From NCBI GenBank assembly GCA_015179125.1, contig WHVA01000026.1, forward strand, positions 248,001 through 312,000: DNA of 64,000 nt, read 5' to 3'. The translations under genes and the position numbers were made by a program. The DNA is from Gautieria morchelliformis. Lineage: Eukaryota; Basidiomycota; Agaricomycetes; Gomphales; Gomphaceae. Under the pieces are notes generated by a model. That model made no database searches, was not told the origin of the DNA, and worked only from the letters and a program-made list of their open reading frames with translations. Positions 1-12,550 of this stretch are shown here, one piece after another (position 1 is the stretch's first letter; each line of letters starts with the position of its first letter).

Positions 1-1596
1 ATTCCGCTTACGCCGCGGCACCTTTCGGTTAATACTTACATAATGCATCTGATCAGTTACCCGGTACTTGTAACTGTCGTGCATAGGTATGTACAGTACA
101 AGTCCTAGGAACCTATAATACGTTAAAAGTCTAATCGCCATCGGAGATTTAGCTCTAAGCCTGAACGATGCAGACTCGGACTCCAAGCGACTCATAGACT
201 TTATTAGCAAGTGGCAAGCACATTCAAAGCTGGTCCCCCACAGGCTGACAGCGTGGTATACAGATTGTCCTATTTTTTTAGGGTATTACTGTAAGTTGGG
301 TAGGTGCGTATAGCTGGTCACGCGACCAGGATGCCGTATTTCTGGGGCCCCAGAATAATATGTATAGTATATGCAATGGATGGTTGCCGGAATATTTAGA
401 CTACTTAATTCGCGCCAGCGCCACGGCCTTTGTAACCGATAATTACTACTATTCCATTCCATGGTCATTAATGTTATCGGCTTCTCAAGCAGTCTGAGGC
501 CGGTTCGACCAACCTCTCGACTGCGGTAGTAAGTTGAAACAAGGACCTCGCCATATTTGCATTCTCACTACATAGCGGGAAAATCCGCCACATATAATAC
601 GTATAGCCCCTAATCCCACCACGTATTTATCTATGAAAATATACGTGGACAAAAAATGGATAGCGAATAAGTTCTTGGAAGGTCGCGAGGTCAGTACGAG
701 ATTTTCAGTCGTTGCTGATCCAGATTATGATCGTAACCAACGATTACGTGGCAGCGGCGGAGACTATACCTGCAGAGTACGACAGGTTCTGAAATTTCGG
801 TTCATCGATTGCAGCAACGACTAGTTAGAATGTAGAGAAAAAGAAAAAGAAAAAGCCCAAGCAATCTTTGATCAGTTGAACTATGACCGGGGGAATCAGA
901 GGAAGTTAAGAGTTTCCAACTTCCAAGTCACGCCCAAAAGACCCGTCTTAGCCCGAACGGAGAGGCCAAAAGACGGGACGGAGGATGAGACCAAGCCGTT
1001 ATGGGGCCGGTGTTGAACGTTAAACGTTGAGGTTCTGTCCCTGGATCCAGAGAGCCGGAACCGACGGGTATTTAGAGGGCGGTATGCACCTCCTTACATA
1101 AGCCAGCGGGCCTTTATGTAGTACAGCCTATAAGAAATTACTCAAGACAGATAATTCATATATTTTGTCCAGAATCCAGTCTTTATATATCAGGCTATCA
1201 TTTGTTGCAAAGGATTTATTCAAATTTTCAAAGTTGGTAGAGGAGTTGCATTTACAAAGTAAGTGCCAAAAAAAATTATACTTTTATTTCTACATAACTT
1301 TGGAGTGATTTGGAACTTGTGATTTTCCAGGAAAGATTTTGTGTGTCATGTGACCTGTAAATAGGACTATTTACCCACATTGCCCTTAAGGCAATGTGCA
1401 ATACTACATTGCTGTTTGAAAATGAGGTTACCATGGCCTTCTGTTGAGCATGTTCTGAGGAGTCCACAAGTCTATGGCAGTCATGTGTGGAACCTTGCAG
1501 TGAGGTTTGTGTGAAAGTTAGCCAAGGGTCTCAATATGTACTAGGTTTTTCAGAGCTTTGTAACATAGGTCCCACCTGCATACACGTGAAGGCTGC
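1..1596. other. Intergenic stretch, no gene seen
   Basis: I see no frame longer than about 64 codons with a recognisable motif, no RNA gene and no clear repeat. There is a short A-rich run near 830-860. The right end abuts the family-B LTR that hosts Gypsy-1. Confidence 0.5.
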
Positions 1597-1604
1597 TGTC
1601 AGGG

Positions 1605-1808
1605 TATAAATAACCTATTTACATAGTAGCTTAGCTAATGCCAGTGGGCCCCTCAGGGACCCACTGTATAGTTCATGCATGGGAACCGTCCGGCGGTTCC
1701 CAATCGCATCTTACCTTACACTGTCACTACGTAGCATCCAGAATACCACACCTTGGTCAAGCTCTGTCTACCCTTGTGACACAAGGCATTAAGATCTACA
1801 TCTTTACA
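1605..1808 (+). repeat. Gypsy-1 5' LTR
   Basis: This 204-bp LTR is the same length as the 3' copy. Its ends form a short inverted repeat (TGTAAA/TTTACA in the 3' copy). It is preceded by the target duplication CAGGG. Confidence 0.85.
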
Positions 1809-1899
1809 CCTTTTGAACTATCCTGCAGTTGATCACCATGCGACCAACTGATTGTGGATTTGGAGCAATCTTGAAAAAGATTGCTGCGTCGATGACTAA

Positions 1900-4560
1900 A
1901 CATCGTTGAGACCCTCCAGTAGACCCTCTACTGTTGGCTGCGAGCATGATGATTGAAGAGGGACACGAGCCACCAGCTTGTGGCCCACATCCCAGGCACT
2001 GCCTAGTGATACAACAGGTGATGCAACCTTGGACCAAGAGTCTGGAACACTAGAAGATGGAGAGGTTGTAGACCTCACCACGCTCATTCCCCCGATCGAG
2101 GATGAGGAGAACCCCAACCACATATCATCAAGTGTGGTCAAGGACGAAATGCTGCCGGGTGATAAACCAGTGCTGCCACCCCAATACCCCTTGCTTGTAA
2201 ACAAAGGCAAGGGCAGAGAAGTCTCACTGTCATCTGAGGGCAGAACCTCATGATCAGGCCAGGCTTCAAGACAGACTCGAAGTCGAGACTCTGGCCACCG
2301 CTCGAGGAGTCGAGTGACGACCATCGTCCCCAATGGGGGATGACATCACAAAAGACAAGCACCTGACAACAGCCAGGGCTTGGAATACTCAAGCTCGAGC
2401 TGCAAGAGCTCAAGGACACATGCCATCGACAATGAGATGGCGGAGGCAATGACCAAACAAGTGCAGGATGCATTGCACAGGAACACCCTCATGGGCCATA
2501 AGCACAAGCATATCACATTGTGGCTCACTGACCTAGGAGCTGCCCTAATGAAGTTCAGCAAGGAACTCCACCAGATCAAAGAGATCTAGCAATGGGACAC
2601 TGCCTTGTTGGAGGATGTCCAGAAAGCGCTTTGCTTGCATGGAGAACCTAGGACACCATGCCAAAGCTTGTGCCTGTCGACGGCAAGTGAACATGGCCAC
2701 ATCGCTGAAGAACAGCAACGAGAAGAAAGGGACTGACAATGAATGCTGCCGCTGGCCGCCCCTGTTGAACAGGAAGTATGATTCAGAAATGGACCATGCA
2801 CGGAGCCAGTGGCCCCCACAGGCAACCATAAGACGATCCAACAGATTGTCAGGGAGCAAGTCGCCTCAGAGCCAGACTCTGAGGCTATGACAGAGAGCTT
2901 AGAGCTTGAAGCCAGGCACTGGCAGCAAAAAGAAGCTCGCCGCCACACATGGGCCCTCGAGTTGCTAGCAAGGAATACCGAAGATGCTGTGGCTCAGGGC
3001 CATGCTGCTCAGCAACCTGATGAGCAGCTCGCGTGTGCCATACAGGAAGCATGACAAGTGCGTGTAGCCTACAACAGCAGGCTCCGCAACGTGGGGTTGA
3101 CAGGAGATACCCATCATGGGCCTCCCCCAGAACCCAGAGTACAGAATGCTCCTGATACTGAGCCTGATCTGGACCCAGGCCCTGTTAGAGCATACAACAG
3201 TGTGATGCCGCATGAATTATTGATGTCCCTGACAGAAGGATGGGGCATACCAGATCAAACCGATGGCTCACAAGAGCCATGTGATGGAATCATGCGGATG
3301 ATCCGTGTGGTGCTAGTGGACCCCACAGACATGGACCCTGAGAGGTCCGTGCTAGCAAAAACCAGCATGAAGCTAGCACACCCTGAGCTATATGCAGGGG
3401 GATCGGACCTCAAAGAGTTTGAGATCTTTGTCGCAGTTATCTTGCGATGGCTCAAAATGAACTGCCTTCTTGGGCTGACCAGCATGGACATGCAGGTCGG
3501 CTACATGGGCACTCACCTGACTGGCGAAGCTCAAGAGTGGTTCCTTCAAAACGTTCCACGTTTTGATTGATAGGTCCACAGCTGGACCTTGGAAACAGTG
3601 ATGCAGGGCCTTCAAAAAAGGTTCCTGCACATGCTAACATACCATCATGCATTGAATATATTTGACACGCTCGTGCAGAGCACAAAAACTGTTCAGGAGA
3701 TGCTGAACAAGCTCATGAAATATGTGGAGTGTATGATGCAGCCGCCAGATGACTACATGTTCTGTAGACAGTTTGTATCAGTGCTGGGCAATGAAGTCCT
3801 CAAGAAGGGCAATAACACAGAGAGCAGCTCTTTGAAACAGGCCACATGATCGAGGAAGCATCCTGGTATAACATGGGGATGCGTTGTGCAGAAAGCACAG
3901 CTGCATCAGCCAGCACAGCCCAGCTTGCAGTGAACAAGCTGGTAGCTCAGACAGGCCTGAGCAAGCCTGCTCGTTCCCAAGGAGTGGGGCATCTCAACAC
4001 CTGCAACCCCCATTCCCAGCCCAAGCTGGATGAACGCCTGAGGCCAAACAGCCTCAAGCATCAGGGAGCTTGTCGAAACCGAATCCCCAGCCAAAGCTGA
4101 TGAGTCAACATAATGATTGACTTGGCAACAATCAAAGTGGTATTACCTGCTTTGAATGTGGCCAGACAGGCCACAGAAAGGTGGAGTGCCCCTGGCTCAA
4201 GTCCGGCATATGGACAGCAGCTGTAAGGCATGACAATGACAATGAGGATCCAGATGCAGATCCTGGGCACAACTCTCCTCAGCAGATTGATGAAGAGGGG
4301 GAGGGTGAGCCCCAACCCATTGAGTCTCTGGACAACACAGATGTTCCTGCTGACAAGTGGCAACCTGAGCCATCCCAATACTACGAATGGGATGAAGGGA
4401 TGGTGGACAACATGACCACCTACAGATATAGCATGATCAGAATCGTGCTGAAAGATGAGACAGCCATGAAAGTTATGGCCGCATGCAGGTCGGCTGCCCC
4501 AGACAAGGCAGCCAAACCAATGTATCACCATTGGAGCAAACACCGGATGCAGCCAACGCG
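1900..4560 (+). pseudogene. Gypsy-1 leader and gag region, fossil
   Basis: This stretch carries several overlapping plus-strand frames with the look of a Gypsy capsid. The segment 3058-3570 includes a retrotransposon gag-like domain ending in the LTGEAQEWF-type motif typical of the family. A CCHC zinc knuckle (C-F-E-C-G-Q-T-G-H-R-K-V-E-C) lies near 4150-4190. The region is broken in several places. LTR-C is inserted at its right end. Confidence 0.7.
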
Positions 4561-5717
4561 GTGTCATGACACGTTTATTTCCTATACCCAGTAGCTCTGT
4601 CCTCCCCTTCATCAATCCACTTCTACGTTCACTCCGATTGCCCTTTGCCGAGTTCGCTGAATGACCTTGGCTACTCGCATCATTCGCCATGGCCACACCA
4701 TCAAAGCACCATCGACGTCCTTTGGCTGGCTTGATAGTTCATCACTGGTCCTCTCACCCCCTCGGCTCAACCCCCTTTGGATGTTCCTCTGGCCGGATTG
4801 TCACGACACACATATTTCTTGCAACCAGCTATCCCTGTTTTCCCTTCTACCACTCCTCCTTTGTGTTCGCTCAGGTTCGCCCTGCCCCCCGACCACACCT
4901 CATCTATGACTGCTGCATTCACCCTTCGCCACATTTGCTGAACGACCATTCGCTGCTCACATCATTTGCCAGCAGGCGCACCATCAAACACGATCGACAT
5001 CCTCTACCCGGCGTGATGGTTCATCACTGGCCCCATCGTGTTCCTGACACAACCCCTTTAGGTGTTCATATGGCCAGGACACATTCGCAGGGCGCCCTAA
5101 CCATAGATCGTGTGGGATCAGCCCAGCAGACAAAGAGTCCGTGCAGGGCAACATATATGCAGGTCTCAAGATGTGTTTTCGTACATAAGTGCCTTCGTCC
5201 TCTTTTCTCCCCGTTGTCTCACATTCGCACTCCTCCTTCTTTCTATTGTCTACGTGTTTCATCTTTTCTGTATCCTGACTGTGCACCCCTATCCAACCCT
5301 GACTCAAGACGGCCTCTTTCCTATTCACTAGCATCATACAAGCATTTGGTATAACTAGTCTACATTCGCATGTATATCCCCCAGGTCAATTATCATATGT
5401 CCATCTTGTGCAAAACTTGACCTTGCTGTGACTATCATCTTGAGCCCTCTCCTGTAGGTTTCTATCTTCGACCAGAGGAAGACTTAAGCATCACTGGTGA
5501 GTTTCTATACTTCACCTTTGTTACCTTAGCCTTCGAAATATTATCTGTGTTGTCGGAAAAGGGCTCCGAAGGAGCACCTTTGCTGTCGAAAGGATTGTTG
5601 CTACTTAAACAACCTTTCCGTGACACCTTGCACGTTACATCATCAAGTGCCATGGGCTATTTTGCTATGACTGTAGATAGGGTGAGCCCCGATCGGGCAG
5701 CCCTCTTATGTTCTGAA

Positions 5718-7482
5718 TGTTACGACTGTTCCGATCAACCATCTCCGCCACCTCCGCATATCCTCCGCGCCACCTCCGCACCACCTCCGACTCTATTCCG
5801 ACATCTGCAATATCCGCAGCCCTCTACCTCGACCCCTTGTTCTTTCAGTACCCCTGGCTACCTCCAGATACCGGCCCCCGTACTCGACCCTGAGCACAGC
5901 AAGATACCATTTCCGTAGTTCCGCTTCTTCTGATGCCTATTGTACTTACCCGCCTTGTTCTTTGCCATTGTACTTACCTTACCCTGCACCCCCCCTTGTC
6001 ACCCCATTGTTCCGTATTAGTTACTTACCCCGTATGTCTATCCGATTCCCGCACTCTCCGGAACTTGCTTAGTATCATACCATTACCTGTTGTTTCTGCG
6101 CTTTGTATAAAACCCCCTCATGTATGTCTCCGTTTCTGCAATCAGATAATCGCCTTCGATACTTGATTTCCTTCGCTCTATCTCCTGTTCTTAGCACAGC
6201 GAGTCTAGCAAGACCTCAGTCTCTCCGCCTTCCGTCTTCGGCCTTCCGTCTTCGGCCTTCCGTCTTCGGCCTTCCGTCTTCGGCCTTCCGTCTTCGGCCT
6301 TCCGTCTTCGGCCTTCGGCCTTCCGTCTTCCGCCTTCCGTCTTCCGCCTTCCGTCTTCGGCCTTCCGTCTTCGGCCTTCCGTCTTCGGCCTTCCGTCTTC
6401 GGCCTTCCGTCTTCGGCCTTCCGTCTTCGGCCTTCCGTCTTCGGCCTTCCGTCTTCGGCCTTCCGTCTTCGGCCTTCCGTCTTCCGCCTTCCGTCTTCCG
6501 CCTTCCGTCTTCCGCCTTCCGTCTTCCGCCTTCCGTCTTCCGCCTTCCGTCTTCCGCCTTCCGTCTTCCGCCTTCCGTCTTCCGCCTTCCGTCTTCGGCC
6601 TTCCGTCTTCGGCCTTCCGTCTTCGGCCTTCCGTCTTCCGCCTTCCGTCTTCGGCCTTCCGTCTTCGGCCTTCCGTCTTCGGCCTTCCGTCTTCGGCCTT
6701 CCGTCTTCGGCCTTCCGTCTTCGGCCTTCCGTCTTCGGCCTTCCGTCTTCGGCCTTCCGTCTTCGGCCTTCCGTCTTCGGCCTTCCGTCTTCGGCCTTCC
6801 GTCTTCCGCCTTCCGTCTTCGGCCTTCCGTCTTCCGCCTTCCGTCTTCGGCCTTCCGTCTTCCGCCTTCCGTCTTCCGCCTTCCGTCTTCCGCCTTCCGT
6901 CTTCCGCCTTCCGTCTTCCGCCTTCCGTCTTCCGCCTTCCGTCTTCCGCCTTCCGTCTTCGGCCTTCCGTCTTCGGCCTTCCGTCTTCGGCCTTCCGTCT
7001 TCCGCCTTCCGTCTTCGGCCTTCCGTCTTCGGCCTTCCGTCTTCGGCCTTCCGTCTTCGGCCTTCCGTCTTCGGCCTTCCGTCTTCGGCCTTCCGTCTTC
7101 GGCCTTCCGTCTTCGGCCTTCCGTCTTCGGCCTTCCGTCTTCGGCCTTCCGTCTTCCGCCTTCCGTCTTCGGCCTTCCGTCTTCCGCCTTCCGTCTTCGG
7201 CCTTCCGTCTTCCGCCTTCCGTCTTCCGCCTTCCGTCTTCCGCCTTCCGTCTTCCGCCTTCCGTCTTCCGCCTTCCGTCTTCCGCCTTCCGTCTTCCGCC
7301 TTCCGTCTTCCGCCTTCCGTCTTCCGCCTTCCGTCTTCCGCCTTCCGTCTTCCGCCTTCCGTCTTCCGCCTTCCACCTCAGTTCCGAAATACTTAGGACG
7401 ATAGTTCATTGGGGGCGCAACCTATAAGTTGAAGCCACTGTCCTTTCCAGTTCTGACTTAGCGGAAATCTTGATACGTAACA
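5718..7482 (+). mobile_element. Solo LTR of family A, enlarged by a minisatellite
   Basis: This LTR begins TGTTACGACTG and ends GATACGTAACA, flanked by a perfect CTGAA duplication (5713-5717 and 7483-7487). It is the same family as the LTRs of Gypsy-2 (653 and 657 bp) and the solo copy at 11860-12550 (691 bp). It is 1765 bp long because a 14-bp tandem repeat has expanded inside it. A TATAAAA box near 6106-6112 gives the transcription direction as plus. Confidence 0.9.
6227..7375. repeat. 14-bp minisatellite, about 82 copies, inside LTR-A
   Basis: The unit is GTCTTCSGCCTTCC, with S being G or C. The other family-A LTRs hold only about two copies at the same place. The G and C variants are not random: their order from 6591 repeats from 6955, a shift of 364 bp or exactly 26 units, so there is a higher-order repeat. 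Because 14 is not a multiple of 3, long open frames on both strands here are by-products of the repeat, not genes. Confidence 0.95.
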
Positions 7483-7604
7483 CTGAACATTTATTGGTTC
7501 ACCCTATTCGCTGAATGGCATACTTATTCACACAAGTTATTCGGGCATTCACTGTGTTCACTAATACACAGTATTAATGCCTAAAAACCAATCTTGACAC
7601 GCGG

Positions 7605-8648
7605 CTGCAAAATGAATACTGTACCCTCTTGGGTACTGGGAGATAAATGGCATAAAGGCACACTGTCTGCTCGACAGGGGGAGCGAAGGGGTGCTATTAT
7701 TCCCTGAGTTCACACGTGCCACAAGGATGAAAACATTTGCTCTGGACAAGCCAATTGCGCTGCAGCTAGCCTGCATTGGCAGTCATTCCACAATCAACTA
7801 TGGAATGAACATGACCATCAAATTTGGTTGCGAGACTCACAATGAGTACTTCGGCGTGGCCAACATCAAATACTATGATGTGATCCTGGGGATGCTGTTC
7901 CTAAGGAGACTTGGCATCATCTTGGACTTTTTGAGTCCAGGAATGATCCGCATAGGTAATGAGGTCATCCCCCATGGGTAAAGTGTTGTTTGACGATAAA
8001 GAACTGCCAAACAAAGGCCAGGAGCTGGAGGTGAGTAAAATCACCTCGGAACTGAAGCCCGGCCTGGCTCATTGAAGCTAGGAGGATGAGTCACATGACA
8101 ACTTGTCCTTGAACATGCCCTACACTCGTAGGGAGAGGCACTCTCACCTAATGATGAAAGTGCTGGGAAAGAAGACGGCGGTCCTGCATGCCACGGGGCC
8201 TAACAGACGCACATGGCGCTTAATGGCATCCAAAACCACCATTGTCACCCTCACGGATGATGACATCCCTCGCCTGCATGAGGAATGGATGGAGAAGATC
8301 ACTGACTAGTCAGTGGAATTCCCCTCGAGCTCCTGCCATTGCAGGAGATCAATCATGAGATCAACCTCATCAATCCCAATAAGCACATGCGGTATTGCCT
8401 ACCAAAGTGCCCCAAACACTTCTGCGAGGAATTGTCCATGAAAATTGAGAGATACACCACTGCAAAGTGGTGGATACCAGCAGTAGTGCAACAAGCGGTG
8501 CCCATGCTATGTGTGCTGAAAAAGAACAGTACGCTGCGAGATACCATCTTCAATCTGTGACAGCAGAACGAGAACACTGTGAAGGACATTACACCCTTCC
8601 TGGATCAGGATATCATCCACAGCGACATGGCTTGCTGTTGATATCACA
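7605..8648 (+). pseudogene. Gypsy-1 protease and start of reverse transcriptase, fossil
   Basis: Frames at 7691-7981 resemble the retroviral-type aspartic protease of Gypsy elements, ending in a VILGM-like block. They are followed by the protease to reverse-transcriptase linker and the first part of the reverse transcriptase (8339-8600). The region is broken. Gypsy-2 is inserted immediately to the right. Confidence 0.65.
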
Positions 8649-9301
8649 TGTTACGTATTGAGATTTCCGCTAAGTCGGAACTGGAAAGGACAGCGGCTTC
8701 AACTTACGCGTTGCGCCCCCAATGAACTATCGTCCTAAGTATTTCGGAACGTGGGTTGGAAGTCGGAAAGTACTGAACTGAAGGTAAGTTGGAACTTGAG
8801 TTGGAACTGAGTCAGAAGGCGGAAGGCGGAGAGATGGAGGTCTTGCTAGACTCACTGTGCTAAGAACAGGAGATGGAGTGAAGGAAATCAAGTATCGAAG
8901 GTGATTATCTGATTGCAGAATAACAGACATACATGAGAGGCTTTTATACAAAGAGCTGAGACAACATGTAATGAGATAGTACTAAGCAAATTCCGGGGGG
9001 AGTGGAAGTCGGGTAGACATATGTGGGAACTAACTAATTGGGAACAATGGGACTACAAAGGGGGTTCAGGGTAAGGTAAAACAATGGCAAAAGAACAAGG
9101 GGTCGGAAAACATATCTGACAATGAACTACAAGGATGACCGGATATGTGATCTTGATGAACGATGAAGTGAGTCCGGTGGGTCCGAGTAATAGAGTCGGA
9201 AGAACAAGGGAGTAGAACAAGGGGCGGAATATCTGGACTATTGGGAGGGTGGAATGTGTGTGGAACTGAGGGTTGGAAATCGGAAATGCACGGTTGTAAC
9301 A
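8649..9301 (-). repeat. Gypsy-2 3' LTR (left copy)
   Basis: This 653-bp LTR of family A is transcribed on the minus strand, as judged by the TATA-like box of the family. It matches 18515-19171. Confidence 0.9.
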
Positions 9302-9422
9302 GTATCTCCCTTCTAAGGTCGAGCCCCGCGAGACCACAAGTCGGATCACGTGACCTGTGAACAAACATGTCGGAGTTTGAAAGATAGGCGGGAAGCAGAA
9401 CACGTCTTCATCCTAATCCACC

Positions 9423-10681
9423 ATGAGCTCCCAAGTCGATTTCTCCAAAATGACCAGTGCCGAGATGAAACAGCATTTTGCTGATATACTCACGCAAAAG
9501 GAATTGACAGAAAAACCTGAGGCCAAGGAAGCCGCACGGAAAGAGAAAGAGCGACTGGAGGAGGAGTGCAAGGAGAAGGAGCGCCAGGAGAAAGAATGCC
9601 GGGACCAGGAACAGAAGGAGAAGGAGAAGAAAGACCGTGAATGCTGTGAGGAGGAGGTGCATATCCGTGAGGAGAAGCGGAAATGGGGCGTGGCCAAAAA
9701 AGCTGTGGACGACAAGGCCGCCGCGGAGAAGGTGGGAAAACAACGGGTGAGTCAGAAAAGCTATACGGAGAGTTCTGGGTATTAACGGTATGGTCTTCTA
9801 GAAAATCATTGAAGACGAGTCTGACTCGGACTCGGAACGGATGGCGGAAAGTACACCATCTCCTGAGGGTAAGGGGAAACAGAAAGCGGTGACCCCTCAA
9901 CTCAACGTCGTTGCGGAACGGAAATGTCATGTGGACAAGTTTCAACAGGCTCGGAAAAACAAATTGGCTTGAGTTAAGGGACTTAGGACCGGAAAATCCC
10001 ACGACCAAAAAGTGGAAAACGAGGGATGGTGAAGAAGAGAAGGCTCCATGTGACCCATGTGACTCTAAGGGCCTGGACTGCATCTGGTCCAATAACCTGC
10101 GGGAGACTTCGTGTGAGCAGTGCCGGGACAAGAAGAGGCGCTGCGTCGTGGACAGATGTGCCACGAGGGTGGAACGAAAGAGGCGAAAGGTCGAGACCGA
10201 GGGGCCTGAAACCCCTAAGTCGAAACTGGGACCGAGTGGGGAAAAGTCCGGAGAATTGTTTCCGGTGACCAGAACCTCGGAGGTGGCGGTACTTAACCGC
10301 TTTACTATGTCCTATCCACTACTCGACATTGCCGGGTCGTTGAGGGCTATGTGGAAAACACAAGGGGAAATCCGAGATATCATGCTGGACATGGCAGAAA
10401 TTCAGCAGCATCAGGTTCTGTCAATACAGAACCAGATGACTGTGATGTCCACAGTCCTGGAACAGTTGACGCGGGAAATGCGGTGGTGGAACAATTTGGT
10501 CCAGGACCGAATGGATGCGCGACTGCGGGAGCAGGGGACTGGGGCGGAAGTGGGTCTGAGCGAGAGGGCGGGAACGAGGGAAAGGGTGGAAACAGAGTTC
10601 GTGAGTGTTGAACTGGGACAGGCGGAAAGGGAGTCGGGGGCGGGGGGCGAGGGCGAGGCGGAAACAATGAGGGAGGAGTAG
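9423..10681 (+). CDS. Antisense accessory frames of Gypsy-2 with a Zn2Cys6-like cysteine cluster
   Basis: Two plus-strand frames lie between the chromodomain end and the LTR, opposite to the sense of Gypsy-2. The first (9423-9785) is a highly charged Lys/Glu-rich, coiled-coil-like segment. The second (9911-10681) has cysteines spaced C-x2-C-x6-C-x10-C-x2-C-x6-C (near 10050-10145), which fits the fungal Zn(II)2Cys6 binuclear cluster, followed by a basic stretch and a Met/Gln-rich helical segment. That spacing usually means sequence-specific DNA binding. I do not recognise a named family. A GTGAGT...CTAG pair near 9748-9803 could bound an intron. Whether the frames are expressed is unknown. Confidence 0.45.
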
Positions 10682-11859
10682 GGGTCGAAAAACTTGTAAA
10701 TAATTTCTTGAAGTGTTGGAAAATACGGTAGCGGAATTTAATTGGATTTGACTTGTGACTTGAGAACTGTAAGAATCAATGAGGGCATCGGAAGTGGGAT
10801 CGGAAATGACTATGGCGCGGAAATGGGGCCAGGCTTGTTGGGATATGTTTTGTGAAAATCAGAGACGAGGTCAGAGGCGTGATCTAGTTCCGTGGAGGAA
10901 ATCCAGGAAGTCTCTTCGTTGGTGTTTTCATAGCCTGCCCACTTGACTAGGTACTGGAGTTGGCAACGGTATCGTCTGTCGAGCTTGGAGTTGAGAATTT
11001 CCGATATCTCATATTCCAGTTCTCCATCGATGGTTACTGGTGGAGGTGGAGGTTGGTCTCGATTCGGAATTGTATTTGGAACTGCAGGCTCAAGCATGGA
11101 GATGTGGAATACCAGGTGTACTGCGCTCATATTGTCAGGAAGTCTGAGAGTGAAAGAACGACTGCTGGCCTTAGTGATGATCTTGTAAGGACCAAGGTAT
11201 TTTTCAGAGAGCTTCTTTGAGGGACGAGTGGTGTGGAAGTTTTCAGCTTTGACAAAGACTTTGTTGCCTATCTCGAATGCTGGTTGCGGAAGGCGTTTCC
11301 GATTGGCCGAAGTTTGGTATCTCTTTTGGGCAGTGGAAATGTTCTCTCGGAGGTGCTGGTGAAGGTCGTTGAGGTCCACAACGAAATCTCAGGCTCTGGC
11401 AGAGGCGAGGTCGCGTTCAGGGTGGATTGTGAGATTCAGGTGGTAGCCTTTGTTGGCATAGAAGGGTGAGATTCCGGTGGTAGCGGAAGGCGCATTGTTG
11501 TAAGCAAATTCCGCGAGCGGAAGGAGGTTGGACCAATTGCTGTGGTGGTAGTTGCAATAGACGCGGAGGTACTGCTCAAGGGTCTGATTAGTACATTCCG
11601 TTTGTCCGTCACCTTCGGGATGATAACCGGAAGTGAAGTGGAGCTTCATGTCGAGGGCCTTGCCGAGTGTGCAGAAAAAGGAGGACACGAATTCTGATCC
11701 ACGGTCAGAGGTGACATGGGAGGGGATTCCGTGCTTGGAAAAGACGTGAAGCATGAAGAGCTGTGCGAGCTGGGCGGAAGTGATGGTGTCATAGGTTGGA
11801 ATAAAGATGGACTGCTTTGTGAGGCGGTCAATGATCACTAGAATGGTATCATAGCCATA

Positions 11860-12550
11860 TGTTATGACTGTTCCGATCACCCATCTCCGCCACCTCTGCA
11901 TATCCTCTGCGCCACCTCCGCGCCACCTCTGACTCTATTCCGACATCCGCAATATCCGCAACCCTCCTCGACCCCTTGTTCTTTCAGCACCCCTGGCCAC
12001 CTCCAGATACTGGCCCCCGTACTCGACCCTGAGCACAGCAAGATACCATTTCCGTAGTTCCGTTTCTTCCGATGCCTATTGTACTTACCCGCCTTGTTCT
12101 TTGCCATTGTACTTACCCTACCCTGCACCCCCCTTGTCACCCCATTGTTCCGTATTAGTTACTTACCCCGTATGTCTATCCGATTCCCGCACTCTCCGGA
12201 ACTTGCTTAGTATCATACCATTACCTGTTGTTTCTGCGCTTTGTATAAAAACCCCCTCATGTATGTCTGTTATTCTGCAATCTGATAATCACCTTCGATA
12301 CTTGATTTCCTTCGCTCCATCTCCTGTTCTTAGCACAGCGAGTCTAGCAAGACCTCAGTCTCTCCGCCTTCCGTCTTCCGCCTTCCGCCTCAGTTCCGCC
12401 CCAAGTTCCGACCAACCTTCAGTTCAGTACATTCCGACCTCCGACCCATTTCCGAAATACCTAGGACGATAGTTTATCGGGGGCGCAACCTACAAGTTGA
12501 AGCCGCCGTCCTTTCCAGTTCCGACTTAGCGGAAATCTCGATACGTAACA
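11860..12550 (+). mobile_element. Solo LTR of family A inside the Gypsy-2 integrase
   Basis: This 691-bp LTR begins TGTTATGACTG and ends GATACGTAACA, in the orientation opposite to its host. Flanks are CCATA (11855-11859) and CCAGA (12551-12555), a 5-bp duplication with one mismatch. It is a member of the host's own LTR family and carries a TATAAAA box near 12244 and only about two copies of the 14-bp unit. Confidence 0.85.

Larger units (their letters stand above)
4562..7599. mobile_element. Solo LTR of family C, itself interrupted
   Basis: The unit begins TGTCATGACACG and ends CTTGACA, flanked on both sides by CGCGG (4557-4561 and 7600-7604). Without the LTR-A inserted in it, it is about 1.27 kb. 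No internal coding region remains, so it is read as a solo LTR left by recombination. No second family member is seen here, so the family is defined only by its TG...CA ends and its duplication. Confidence 0.75.

Noticed and set aside
6227-7375. Regular short repeats that could suggest a CRISPR array
   Set aside because: The units are directly abutting with no spacers, only 14 bp long, and lie in a eukaryotic LTR.
6103-7404. Plus-strand frame of 433 codons (FRLPSSAFRL repeats) and its minus-strand mirror of 397 codons
   Set aside because: Both are translations of a 14-bp minisatellite inside a solo LTR. The array has no stop codon in these frames simply because the unit lacks one. No start context, domain or non-repeat part supports a protein.
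8727-8951. Frames inside family-A LTRs (for example MYKSLSCMSVILQSDN) seen in each copy
   Set aside because: They recur because the LTR recurs; they lie over the TATA box and transcript start and show no sign of coding.
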